From Synergistaceae bacterium (GTDB taxonomy: Bacteria > Synergistota > Synergistia > Synergistales > Synergistaceae): DNA of 36,514 nt. Below, one piece after another: positions 18,648-26,532 of the stretch (the first letter of the stretch is position 1; every line of letters begins with the position of its first letter). Below the pieces are notes generated by a model. It did no database searches, was not told where the DNA came from, and was given only the letters and a program-made list of their open reading frames with translations. Location: NCBI GenBank assembly GCA_031269875.1, contig JAISYM010000069.1, positions 1 to 36,514 on the forward strand, in the 5' to 3' direction. The translations under genes were made by a program, and so were the position numbers.

Positions 18648-20222
18648 TTGAAGGAAGATATCGTTATCGGAATCGACCTCGGGACGAGGTACGCTCAGTT
18701 GGCAGTAGATATGCCGGGGCGTGGCGTCGAGATCATACGCAACAGATGGGGGAACACGAGAACTTCCTCTATGGTCGCCGTGTCGAGCGACGGACTGGTC
18801 GCGGGGGAGGACGCCGCAAAGCTCTCCATCATCGATCCACAGGTGGCGTGGTGGGATATGAAACGTCACCTCGGCACGGATTGGGTCGCCCGCATGGGGG
18901 GGAGGACCTATACGCCGGAAGAGCTCCTTGTCCCGATGCTCTGCCTCCTGCGAGAGGACGCCGAGGCGCATCTGCGGACGTTCGTCTCCTCCTGTGTCCT
19001 GGCGGTTCCGGCTCATTTCAGTTTCCCGGAGCGCGGCGCGCTGGCGCGAGCCGCTCAGAGCGCCGGATTCGAAAAAATCAGGATAGTGAACGAGCCAACC
19101 GCCGCCGCCCTCTCCATAGGCATGGACGGCCGTTTCCTGATCATCGACTTTGGCGCCGGGACGCTCGACCTCTCGCTCGTCGAGGGCGAGAATGGCGTAT
19201 TTCAGGTGATAGAGAGCAAGGGCAGAAAGGACATCGGGGGCTACGACCTCGATAGACTTCTCGCGGACTGGATGTGCCGGAGGACCGGAATACCGTTCTC
19301 CAGGGCGGAAGATCCGAGGGGTTCGCTGATGATGAGGGAAGCAGAGGGGGTAAAGATAGCGTTAAGCGGCGTCGGAAACGTGACCTGGCGAGTTCCTTCT
19401 GGGCTGGGAACGCGCGACAGATCGATCGAGATATCGCGGCGCGATTTCGAAATTCTGATCCGGCCGCTGATCGACGAGGTGGTCGGCATGGTCTCCCGAA
19501 TGTGGAAAAAACACAAACCGCAAAAGCTGCTGGTCGTCGGCGGAAGCGGACGCATACCGCTGCTTCGCGGCGCTTTGGCCGATAAGGTGAAGGATCCCGA
19601 ACGCCTTCGCTCATCGCCCGAGGACGCGGTCGTCATGGGTACGGCGCTTTACGCGAACCAGGGAACTGAGCGGCTTTTGATTGATGTGCTGAGCCGGAGT
19701 CTCGGCGTGATGAACGTCGACGGCGGCGTCGTCCAGATACTCGGCAGGGGAACCCCTCTCCCAGCGGAGGCGAAAAGAGGCTTTACGGCGTACGGCAACG
19801 GCAATCTCGAAGTTACGATAGTTCAGGGGGAGGGGAAGGTCAAAAACCTCAACAGGGTTTTACAGACACTCTACGTCGAAAACGTCAAGGACGGCGAAAT
19901 CGTAGATATCTTCTTTCGGGTCGACGGCGGCGGTCTTCTCCACGTTGAGGTGAAGAGAAAAAGAAAGACGAGCAGGAAGACGATATCGCTCGAGTCTGAC
20001 GCGTCCGGCGTCTCTTCCTGCGATATTTTGACGGAGCTGCGCGTGAGGGAAGATCGTCTCGCGAGGCTTTCCATCTCTTTTCCCGACAACTTTCAGCAGC
20101 GCCTCGAAATGCTGATGACTGAGGTAAGGTCCCTTCGGAACGAGGACAGCGCGCTGCAGTGGCAGGCGCTTGAAGTGATAGACAGGATGATTGCCGAGAT
20201 AGAGCAGGTGGTCTCGCGGTGA
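18648..20222 (+). CDS. Second, divergent Hsp70-family protein
   Basis: This 524-residue Hsp70 relative lies outside the dnaK operon. The ATPase domain is complete: GIDLGTRYAQ (phosphate 1), MKRHLG with the conserved Lys, VNEPTAAALS, IIDFGAGTLDLSLVEG (phosphate 2, second Gly changed to Ala) and LLVVGGSGRIPLL. A short beta substrate domain follows (VLSRSLGVMNVDGG onward), then only about 70 residues of helix, so the lid is reduced compared with DnaK. The start is TTG 18648, with TAAGGAG seven bases before it; an upstream TTG (18627) lacks one. It overlaps the next gene, a J-domain protein, by GTGA, which points to a dedicated partner. It could be HscC-like or lineage-specific; its client is unknown. 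Confidence 0.85.
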   Translation: MKEDIVIGIDLGTRYAQLAVDMPGRGVEIIRNRWGNTRTSSMVAVSSDGLVAGEDAAKLSIIDPQVAWWDMKRHLGTDWVARMGGRTYTPEELLVPMLCLLREDAEAHLRTFVSSCVLAVPAHFSFPERGALARAAQSAGFEKIRIVNEPTAAALSIGMDGRFLIIDFGAGTLDLSLVEGENGVFQVIESKGRKDIGGYDLDRLLADWMCRRTGIPFSRAEDPRGSLMMREAEGVKIALSGVGNVTWRVPSGLGTRDRSIEISRRDFEILIRPLIDEVVGMVSRMWKKHKPQKLLVVGGSGRIPLLRGALADKVKDPERLRSSPEDAVVMGTALYANQGTERLLIDVLSRSLGVMNVDGGVVQILGRGTPLPAEAKRGFTAYGNGNLEVTIVQGEGKVKNLNRVLQTLYVENVKDGEIVDIFFRVDGGGLLHVEVKRKRKTSRKTISLESDASGVSSCDILTELRVREDRLARLSISFPDNFQQRLEMLMTEVRSLRNEDSALQWQALEVIDRMIAEIEQVVSR

Positions 20223-21238
20223 GTTCGAACGTAAACTTCAAAGTTTTGGGCCTCACTGCCGACGCAAGTTGGGATGAGGTGAAGTCGGCGTTCAGGCGCC
20301 TTGCCAGAACGTATCATCCCGATATTGCCGGGCCGGAGGGGACAAAGAAGTTCTCTGAGATAACGGAAGCCTATATGACGCTGAAGGAGACTATCGCCGG
20401 GGGATCTTCCGTCAGGCGGGCGCGTGAGCGCCACTCGCCGGAGCCTCGGCATACCCAGCCGGCGGAACCCGCCGAGGGAAGGGATTCGATATTCAAATCC
20501 TTTTGGAAGAAGCTCTTTGGAGGCGCAAAGAGGGGAAGTCACGAGAAGGAGACGGTAGATTACGACCTTCCGCCGGTTCGGCTGCGTTTCCTCGGCAGCA
20601 TTATATCGAGGGCGGAGTCCGAGATGCAGACGCTTCTGTCCCGAGGCGCCGAAGTAAAGGTTCGCGGCAGGACGGAAGCCATTCTTCGGAGGCTCGGGAG
20701 CAAGCATCCGGGCGTCGTCATGCTGGCCCTGCGAAGCATATCATACAGCGACACCTCAAACGACGTAAGACGGGCCGTCGTCGATCACTTCTCCAGAAAC
20801 GCGCCGTCGGCGGAGATATTGGAGAGCCTGCTGCGGCTCTTTTCTATGTCGAACATGTCAGTCGATCTCGCACGCGCGCTTGCCTCACACGCGGGGAATT
20901 TCTCAAGCGCCGACTCCATGATGGTGCTTAAATGGCTCAGGCGGCAGGACGCGCCGAGGGAGTGCTTCGTACCGTTTCTCTCGCATCCGCTTGACTCCGT
21001 GATTGCCGGCGCTCTTAACTGCTGGCCGCAGAATCAAAATCTGCCTGAGACCGTCGACGTATTGGGTCTTCTTAAAAAGAACGAGGAGTCAATCCTGGTT
21101 CCGCTCCTGCGCCTGATGAAAAAGGAGAAAGTACCTATGTGGCTCCTGCCCGCGATCAATAAAATAATGTCGGAGCATCAGTCACCTGTGGTAAGGGTGT
21201 GGGCGTCTGCTATTGTGCGGGATCAAAAGCTGAGTTAA
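20219..21238 (+). CDS. J-domain protein with helical (HEAT-like) repeat tail
   Basis: The N-terminal J domain (residues 6-66) carries the essential HPD at 33-35 (TYHPDIAG), so it should stimulate an Hsp70. A charged linker (about 67-110) follows, with an amphipathic basic patch FKSFWKKLFGGAKRG. The remaining 220 residues are regular alpha-helical units such as HPGVVMLALRSISY, SVDLARALASHAGN and SPVVRVWASAIV. These resemble HEAT repeats, a scaffold for protein contacts. There is no Gly/Phe region, zinc domain or DnaJ C-terminal domain, so it is a class C J protein. The GTG start overlaps the stop of the Hsp70 gene (GTGA). The partner is very likely that Hsp70, and the repeats probably choose the client. 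Confidence 0.8.
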   Translation: MSSNVNFKVLGLTADASWDEVKSAFRRLARTYHPDIAGPEGTKKFSEITEAYMTLKETIAGGSSVRRARERHSPEPRHTQPAEPAEGRDSIFKSFWKKLFGGAKRGSHEKETVDYDLPPVRLRFLGSIISRAESEMQTLLSRGAEVKVRGRTEAILRRLGSKHPGVVMLALRSISYSDTSNDVRRAVVDHFSRNAPSAEILESLLRLFSMSNMSVDLARALASHAGNFSSADSMMVLKWLRRQDAPRECFVPFLSHPLDSVIAGALNCWPQNQNLPETVDVLGLLKKNEESILVPLLRLMKKEKVPMWLLPAINKIMSEHQSPVVRVWASAIVRDQKLS

Positions 21239-21359
21239 AATAGGGACATGATGAGTGCGTCCCCATGCAGTAAGATGATGCCGCCGTGACGCGTGTACTC
21301 GAGCAAGGGGTTGTGCTGTTTTATTCTCGACCGGCACAAACGAGAGGGGGGGACATGAG

Positions 21360-21545
21360 ATGACCAGCGTTGTTCGACGGGAAAACGAAACAATAGAGGA
21401 TGCTCTGAAACGATTTAAACGGGAGCTTCGAAAGGTAGGAGTGCTCCGCGAAGCTCGTAAACATGAACATTACGAAAAACCTAGCGAAATAAAAAAACGT
21501 AAGAAGGCGGCTTCCGTTCGCAATAAGCATAAGAGGGTGGATTAA
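21360..21545 (+). CDS. rpsU: Ribosomal protein bS21
   Basis: This 61-residue basic protein matches bS21 of the small subunit. It has an N-terminal VVRRENETIEDALKRFKREL, then KVGVLREARKHEHYEKPSEIKKRKK and a Lys/Arg-rich end. bS21 helps the 30S subunit recognise mRNA at initiation. The ATG at 21360 follows a GAGAGGGGGGG purine run. An ATG at 21355 would stop after two codons. The 121-base gap from the J-domain gene contains only a weak hairpin. A terminator follows, so rpsU is probably its own unit or ends the upstream operon. Confidence 0.95.
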   Translation: MTSVVRRENETIEDALKRFKRELRKVGVLREARKHEHYEKPSEIKKRKKAASVRNKHKRVD

Positions 21546-21580
21546 ACATCTGAGCCTCGTTGATTTTCTGCCATAATTGA

Positions 21581-21612
21581 AGAGCCGGACTTTGGGGTCC
21601 GGCTCTTTCTGT
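21581..21612 (+). terminator. Rho-independent terminator after rpsU
   Basis: AGAGCCGGAC (21581-21590) pairs perfectly with GTCCGGCTCT (21597-21606) around a six-base loop, and TTCTGTCT follows. The T run is interrupted, but stem and position, 35 bases after the rpsU stop, are convincing. Confidence 0.85.
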
Positions 21613-21622
21613 CTAACAGCTG

Positions 21623-21652
21623 TTGTGAATTTATGTTTGCAGGGTATATAAT
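21623..21652 (+). promoter_or_regulatory. Probable sigma-70 promoter of the two unknown genes
   Basis: TTGTGA (21623-21628) and a perfect TATAAT (21647-21652) are 18 bases apart. They lie between the rpsU terminator and the gene starting at 21709, which would give a leader of about 50 bases. Confidence 0.55.
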
Positions 21653-21708
21653 CCTTGCGTGTTTAGCTTGTGCGCATGGATAAGTCGCTAGTATAGGGGT
21701 GATTTTTA

Positions 21709-22842
21709 TTGGCAGCTGGGGCAGATCTTTCGGTAATCGCGGAGGAAGTAATGGATGACGACCTCACGTTGCTGCTCGTGAGGAGCGACAGCCTCCCCAG
21801 ATTGGGTATTTACAACACCAACACTGACAAGAAGAAGTACGTCCACTTTTCATGGGCAGAGGGGGCGGAACGAAGCCTCAAGATCAAGGTAGGAAGGTCA
21901 GTCAAGGAATATTCGATGGAAAGTATAACCGAAAGCGTTTCCGCCCTCATTTCGAAGGGAGAGGCGGCTCTTTCGCTGAAGTCCCTTGAATGGCGCGGCG
22001 TCCAGGTTTTGGGCGACATTCTGCATACCACGAAAGCCGCGAGAAGCGAGGCCGATCTGAGCCTTATCGCCGAAAACAAGAGGGAAACCCTCTGGTATGC
22101 CTATACGCCAAAAAGGGGCAAGTGGTACATGCGCCCCTGTTTCGTGCCAACCGAAGCCGAAGCCGCCATTCTCGAACAAAATCAAAGAGACGATGTGCCG
22201 AAGCCGGGGTTTCTCCTGGAGGAGGGCAATCTGCCGTTCACGATGCGAAACGCCCCGGTGGCGAAGGAAATCATCAACGCCACGCCGGAGCGCTGGAGCG
22301 AGTTTCTGCTGCCCATATCGAAGGGAATTTTATTCGGGTTCAGCGACTGGTCGCTTGCCGGCGAACACAATTTCGGGGAGGCTTTCTGGAAATACCTTCC
22401 AAACGCGTCGTTTCGTTCGGAGGAGAGCATAAACTCCTTGATCTCAGCCGGACGCCCCTTGATGGCCAAGCTGATCGCTTACCTCCGCCTCTGGCCTATA
22501 CTTTCAAGAATACAGATGGAATCCGTCCCTGACTCCGCGAAACTCGCCGAGTCACAGCAGCTTAAGAGGCGTGAGCGTTTCGAGATGACCGGGGCGGGGG
22601 ATCGCCGCTTTAAAACGACCAGGTTCGTGAGCGACGCGGGAGATGTCTCGTTTGGGATAATACCGGAGACGAGGCTTCCCGGGGAGAGCGACAGGGTTCT
22701 GAGACTCAGCGGTGAGGACTGGGAGATATGTCTTGAGACTTGTTCGCTCGGCGGCGACAAGGATCCTCAGTATACCGTCAACTCGGTCATCGGCGGGATG
22801 GATGTAAAGGATTGGTACGCCTGTATCCGCAGGTTTTGCTAA
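21709..22842 (+). CDS. Unrecognised 377-residue protein, first of a two-gene unit
   Basis: I do not recognise this protein. It is soluble, without signal peptide or membrane segments, mixed alpha/beta and rich in Trp, with segments such as KWYMRPCFVP, GILFGFSDWSLAGEHNFG and a C-terminal DVKDWYACIRRFC. There is no nucleotide-binding or metal motif I can name. The start is ambiguous. TTG 21709 has AGGGGTGAT upstream and gives 377 residues. ATG 21751 has GGAGG five bases upstream and gives 363. It has its own promoter and is 12 bases from the next gene, so the two proteins are probably made together and may interact. Codon use looks like the neighbours, so recent transfer is not suggested. Confidence 0.7.
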   Translation: MAAGADLSVIAEEVMDDDLTLLLVRSDSLPRLGIYNTNTDKKKYVHFSWAEGAERSLKIKVGRSVKEYSMESITESVSALISKGEAALSLKSLEWRGVQVLGDILHTTKAARSEADLSLIAENKRETLWYAYTPKRGKWYMRPCFVPTEAEAAILEQNQRDDVPKPGFLLEEGNLPFTMRNAPVAKEIINATPERWSEFLLPISKGILFGFSDWSLAGEHNFGEAFWKYLPNASFRSEESINSLISAGRPLMAKLIAYLRLWPILSRIQMESVPDSAKLAESQQLKRRERFEMTGAGDRRFKTTRFVSDAGDVSFGIIPETRLPGESDRVLRLSGEDWEICLETCSLGGDKDPQYTVNSVIGGMDVKDWYACIRRFC

Positions 22843-22854
22843 GGGAGTGGTTCG

Positions 22855-24621
22855 ATGCCTGTTGCGGAGGTTCGCGAAAATTCAGAGGACTTTACGAAAA
22901 TTGACGACGCTATCGGATGGATAGCGAATAACTGGAAGGATAACAAAACGGTCGCCGTCCTTGCCTCTCAGATGCAGACGCTGGGCAGGAATATGGCGAA
23001 ACTTCGCGGCGCTTCGGACACAGAGACGCGCAAGAAGGCGCGCCTCGTCTGGCAGAAGGCGGCCGCGCACTTCTGGGAGCTTCTCTGGGCAATAGTGGAG
23101 GCAAAGATAGACGCCGGCACTCCGGACAAATTGGAGTTCGACGCACATGAGCGTCTCTTTATCGATTTCGGCCACCTATACTCCGAGTATACCACTCCGA
23201 ACAGCGCGTTCCAACAGCAGATAGGGCAGCCTTCCGCCGTGGACATGTACCAGTACAACCGCCTGACGGACTATCTGAAGGAAAACTACGCCCTCATCTT
23301 TGGCAAGGATTACAGCGGCCCATCCGGCGGAGTTCCGCTCCAGGAGAAGCTGAATCGCTTTGAAAGTGAACTTAAAACAGCTCAGACCAGAAGGCGTCTC
23401 GCAATGAACACGCTTTTCAGCGGGACGGATCTGATAGAAAAAGAGGAACTCTGCGCTCTCCTTAAAAACTTGGATGACGGGCTGCGCGACGCTACGGAGT
23501 CTGACATGAGGACAAAGAGAGTCCGCGAAGCCGACGGCAAGGAAAGAAATAATATAAAAGAGAACTGTAAAAACTATGAGACCGCCGAACGCACGTTTTG
23601 GTATTTGATGGACAGCCTTGAAAAGAAGCTCACGAAGGCAAACGAACCGGAGGAACCGCAGGTTGAGAGCGCCGCCGCGTCTGACGAGCCGGACTCGCCC
23701 GTTGACCCGCTTGCCATGTTCGACCCATTTGCCGAGATCGACGCCGTTCCGGTCAAAAAAAACGCGCCGGTACTCCCGGAGACTAAGGCGGAGGGAAACG
23801 CGCCGGCGGACGGCGAAGCGAGCTATTGCGGTTCGGCTGACGATCAGCCCGCCCTTACCGTCCAGGATAAGAAAGAGCAGGACGAGGCTATAGACCAGTC
23901 GCTCAAGATAATACAGAACGTCCTCTCCCTGCATGACAGGACGAAGTTCTTGGCCGGACTGATCGTCCACGTGACGAACGAGACAGAGCGTTGGAGAACC
24001 AGATGCGAGATGGCCAGGAACAAATTCAAGGGCCAGGGCCTCCCGGCCATGAAGCTGGAATTGAGGGAGGGCCTGAATCATAAAAAGGAGTTCATGGCTC
24101 TGGCCGCCCACACCGCGAGGCTGGACGAGTCGCCGATCTGTCAGAACAGGAGCGCGCCTGTCTCCCTGCGGCGGGCGGGGGAGATAATGATGGACTTGAC
24201 GCCGCTCGATCCTGATATGCTGCGCGCGTCCAGAATAAGGATGTACGGGATACCGAGGGTCATACTGGTTCCCGGCCAGGGGCTTGGTGTCTATGACTGG
24301 GAGGACAACAGCCTTATAATCCCTATTTTCCCGGCTGTGTCTGACGTGAAGGACTTCTGCTTCGCGCTGGCCGCTTTCAGGTGGGACAACGACGAGGACA
24401 GGACGCTGAAGGACACGTACTCGCTCTTAAAGGTCAACAAGGGTAAGGGAATCAGGGCATTGCAGGAGTCGTTCTTCAACGACTACTTCCTGTGGATTTC
24501 AAAGGAGCGCAAGGGCTATAAGATACTTCCGCGCGAGGTTGCGAAGTGGTTCAAGACCTTCTTCAAACAGAAAACGGGCGTCCTGAGCGAAGGGAAACCA
24601 CAGCAAGGTGGCAGGAGATAA
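22855..24621 (+). CDS. Unrecognised 588-residue two-part cytoplasmic protein
   Basis: I do not recognise this protein. An N-terminal helical region (about 1-270) is rich in Lys, Glu and aromatic residues. An acidic, Pro/Ala-rich linker (about 273-345) contains DPLAMFDPFAEID, and a second folded region runs to the end, including RMYGIPRVILVPGQGLGVYDWED and a basic C-terminus. No signal peptide or membrane helix is seen. The linker with a short hydrophobic motif in an acidic run looks like a docking segment, which is inference only. ATG 22855 has GGGAGTGG before it. It lies directly after the 377-residue unknown. The frame is open and of uniform quality, so it is a real gene. Confidence 0.75.
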   Translation: MPVAEVRENSEDFTKIDDAIGWIANNWKDNKTVAVLASQMQTLGRNMAKLRGASDTETRKKARLVWQKAAAHFWELLWAIVEAKIDAGTPDKLEFDAHERLFIDFGHLYSEYTTPNSAFQQQIGQPSAVDMYQYNRLTDYLKENYALIFGKDYSGPSGGVPLQEKLNRFESELKTAQTRRRLAMNTLFSGTDLIEKEELCALLKNLDDGLRDATESDMRTKRVREADGKERNNIKENCKNYETAERTFWYLMDSLEKKLTKANEPEEPQVESAAASDEPDSPVDPLAMFDPFAEIDAVPVKKNAPVLPETKAEGNAPADGEASYCGSADDQPALTVQDKKEQDEAIDQSLKIIQNVLSLHDRTKFLAGLIVHVTNETERWRTRCEMARNKFKGQGLPAMKLELREGLNHKKEFMALAAHTARLDESPICQNRSAPVSLRRAGEIMMDLTPLDPDMLRASRIRMYGIPRVILVPGQGLGVYDWEDNSLIIPIFPAVSDVKDFCFALAAFRWDNDEDRTLKDTYSLLKVNKGKGIRALQESFFNDYFLWISKERKGYKILPREVAKWFKTFFKQKTGVLSEGKPQQGGRR

Positions 24622-24655
24622 GGTATCTTCCCGCCACGCTGCGCGGTTCCTTTAA

Positions 24656-26281
24656 TTAATTAGACAGCACGTCCGAATACATTGCCCGGAGGCGCGGTTT
24701 TTCTATTTTGCCGGTCGGGTTTCGCGGCACGTCGCCGAAGATGCAGCGCCGGGGTCGTTTGTAGCGCGGCAGTTCTTCGCAGTGCGCCATGATCTCCTCC
24801 TCGTCACAGTCACAGTCGGGCTTGATCGAGACTATCGCTATCGGGACTTCTCCGAGCCTCTTGTGATTGGCCCCTATTACGGCTACGTCCAGCACCTGGC
24901 CGAGCTTTCGGATATGATCCTCTATCTGTATCGGGTAGATGTTCTCGCCTCCGCTGATGATGATGTCCTTCTTCCTGTCCACCAGGAAGATGAACCCGTC
25001 AGGGTCCACGTACCCCATGTCCCCGGTAAACAGCCAGCCGTCCCGCAGAGCGGCAGCCGTGGCTTCTTCATCGTTGTAGTAGCACTTCATGACGCTTGGC
25101 CCGCTCACTATGAGCTCGCCTATTTTCCCTTGCGGCACCGGCTTCCCGTCGTCGTCGACGATATCCGCGAGCCAGCCCTCGCCCGGTTTACCTATCGCGC
25201 CTATCTTATGGGTGTTCATAACGCCCAGGTGGACGCAGCCGGGTCCCATTGCCTCGCTCAATCCGTAGTTGGTGTCGTACTGTTGTTCGGGGAAGTATTC
25301 CTTCCACCTCGATATGAGCTCGACCGGCACGGGCTGCGCGCCGATGTGCATGAGCCTCCACTGGCCAAGCCTGTAATCGGAGAGTTTCAGTTTGCCGCCT
25401 TCGAGCGCCTGCAGAACGTCCTGCGCCCAGGGGACGAGCATGAAGGCTATCGTCACGCCCTCGTCTGAGACGGCTTTCAGGATGGATTCAGGCTTAGGCT
25501 CCCTCAGAAGCACCGCGCCGCCGGCGGATATGAGGCTTCCCAACCAGTGCATCATGGAGCCGGTGTGGAAGAGCGGCGCCATGCACAGGAACACGTCATC
25601 CCTCGTCTGCCCGTGGTTTCTCTGCTCCGTGAGGCAGACGGAGAGGATGCTCGCGTGGGTTTGAAGTATGGCTTTCGGTTTGCCCATTGTCCCGGAGGTG
25701 AAGTATATCGCCGCGTCATCGTCCGGCGCGATGTCGATGCCCGGATTTAGGGAGGAGTGGGAGTCGACGCTCTGGCGGTAGTTCTGCGCGAAACTCGCGT
25801 CCTTCGGGACGCCCGGCCCCACGAACACGTGAGTACCGAGGCTCGGCGTCTCTCCCTCGATGTCCCTGATTATGCCGGTGAACTCAGGGCCGAAGAATAT
25901 CGCGTCGGTGCCCGTCAGCGTCAGACTGTCCCTGACCTCATCTTTTGTGTTTCTGAAGCTCAGCGGCACGACCATAGCCCCGCTCCTGAGTATCCCGAAG
26001 TATATAGGGAACCACTCCAGCGCGTTCATCATAAGCATCGCGGCTTTACTGCCGTGCCCGATCCCGCGGCTCAAGCAGAAATTAGCCACGCGGTTTGCCT
26101 GGTCGTCGAGATATTTCCACGTCATCTCCCGGCGTCCCGCGCTGTCAGGATAGCTTTCGCTCTCCTCGTAATCCCGCCACGAGACGACCCTGTCTTGAGC
26201 CGCTTTGGGGTTTATCTCGACAATCGCGATATCTTGGCCTCTCGACGCGGCGTTTTGTCTCAGAAGATCTGTAATAAGCAC
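24656..26281 (-). CDS. Acyl-CoA ligase (AMP-forming), fatty-acid type
   Basis: This class I adenylate-forming enzyme activates a carboxylic acid through an acyl-AMP to a CoA thioester. It has the P-loop-like YFTSGTMGKPKAI, MAPLFHTGSM, the nucleotide motif YGLSEAMG, GWLFTGDMGYVDPDGF, the hinge DRKKDIIISGGENIYP, and the catalytic Lys in NPTGKIEKPRLR. The acid used cannot be told; medium- or long-chain fatty acids or aromatic acids are possible. The start is set at GTG 26281 (541 residues) because GGAGGAG lies five bases upstream. ATG 26314 would add 11 residues and has no binding site. Repeat element copy 2 lies just upstream, between this gene and the MATE gene. The 3' end faces the unknown gene at 24621, with only a weak hairpin between them. 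Confidence 0.88.
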   Translation of the reverse strand: MLITDLLRQNAASRGQDIAIVEINPKAAQDRVVSWRDYEESESYPDSAGRREMTWKYLDDQANRVANFCLSRGIGHGSKAAMLMMNALEWFPIYFGILRSGAMVVPLSFRNTKDEVRDSLTLTGTDAIFFGPEFTGIIRDIEGETPSLGTHVFVGPGVPKDASFAQNYRQSVDSHSSLNPGIDIAPDDDAAIYFTSGTMGKPKAILQTHASILSVCLTEQRNHGQTRDDVFLCMAPLFHTGSMMHWLGSLISAGGAVLLREPKPESILKAVSDEGVTIAFMLVPWAQDVLQALEGGKLKLSDYRLGQWRLMHIGAQPVPVELISRWKEYFPEQQYDTNYGLSEAMGPGCVHLGVMNTHKIGAIGKPGEGWLADIVDDDGKPVPQGKIGELIVSGPSVMKCYYNDEEATAAALRDGWLFTGDMGYVDPDGFIFLVDRKKDIIISGGENIYPIQIEDHIRKLGQVLDVAVIGANHKRLGEVPIAIVSIKPDCDCDEEEIMAHCEELPRYKRPRRCIFGDVPRNPTGKIEKPRLRAMYSDVLSN

Positions 26282-26328
26282 TGACTCTCCTCCTATAGCG
26301 ATAATATTAGGCATCTAACGATAAATCT

Positions 26329-26337
26329 TTCTTTAAT
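26329..26337 (+). repeat. Target-site duplication flanking element copy 2
   Basis: TTCTTTAAT at 26329-26337 abuts the left end of element copy 2 and recurs at 26525-26533, one base beyond its right end. A nine-base direct repeat on both sides suggests duplication on insertion. The one-base offset leaves the exact boundary open. Confidence 0.5.
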
Positions 26338-26523
26338 ATGACTATCCAATTGTCTCATAATGATGAACCAGAGATGATGGGCCGGCGACTCACTCCGCGA
26401 ATTGGATCGCTCATACACCTCTGTCCTGAGCTGATTCGCTCGCCCGACATCCATGTCGGTCGCCAATTCGCTGCGTTCGTTCGTCGGTCCGTCATCTCTT
26501 TCCTGAGACAATTGTATAGTCAT
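26338..26523 (+). repeat. 186-bp inverted-repeat element, copy 2 (MITE-like)
   Basis: The terminal repeats ATGACTATCCAATTGTCTCA and TGAGACAATTGTATAGTCAT differ by one base in the pairing. The interior carries the arms GCGAATTGG (26397-26405) and CCAATTCGC (26463-26471), and a central hairpin CCGACATCCATGTCGG. It matches the reverse complement of copy 1 at about 95 percent. It lies between the stop of the MATE gene and the start of the acyl-CoA ligase, both on the minus strand. The outward end carries TTGGAT, which could lend a -35 box to the ligase. No transposase is encoded. Confidence 0.92.
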
Positions 26524-26532
26524 CTTCTTTAA

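Noticed and set aside
21243-21263. GGGAC...GTCCC hairpin between the J-domain gene and rpsU
   Set aside because: The stem is only five pairs and no T run follows, so it is not a convincing terminator.
23176-24111. Minus-strand open frame of 311 codons within the 588-residue unknown
   Set aside because: The plus-strand gene has a good ribosome binding site and balanced composition. The antisense frame has neither.
24605-24640. Imperfect hairpin (GTGGC...GCCAC) between the 588-residue unknown and the acyl-CoA ligase
   Set aside because: It contains a mismatch and a bulge, overlaps the coding end, and has no T run on either strand. It might still act weakly.
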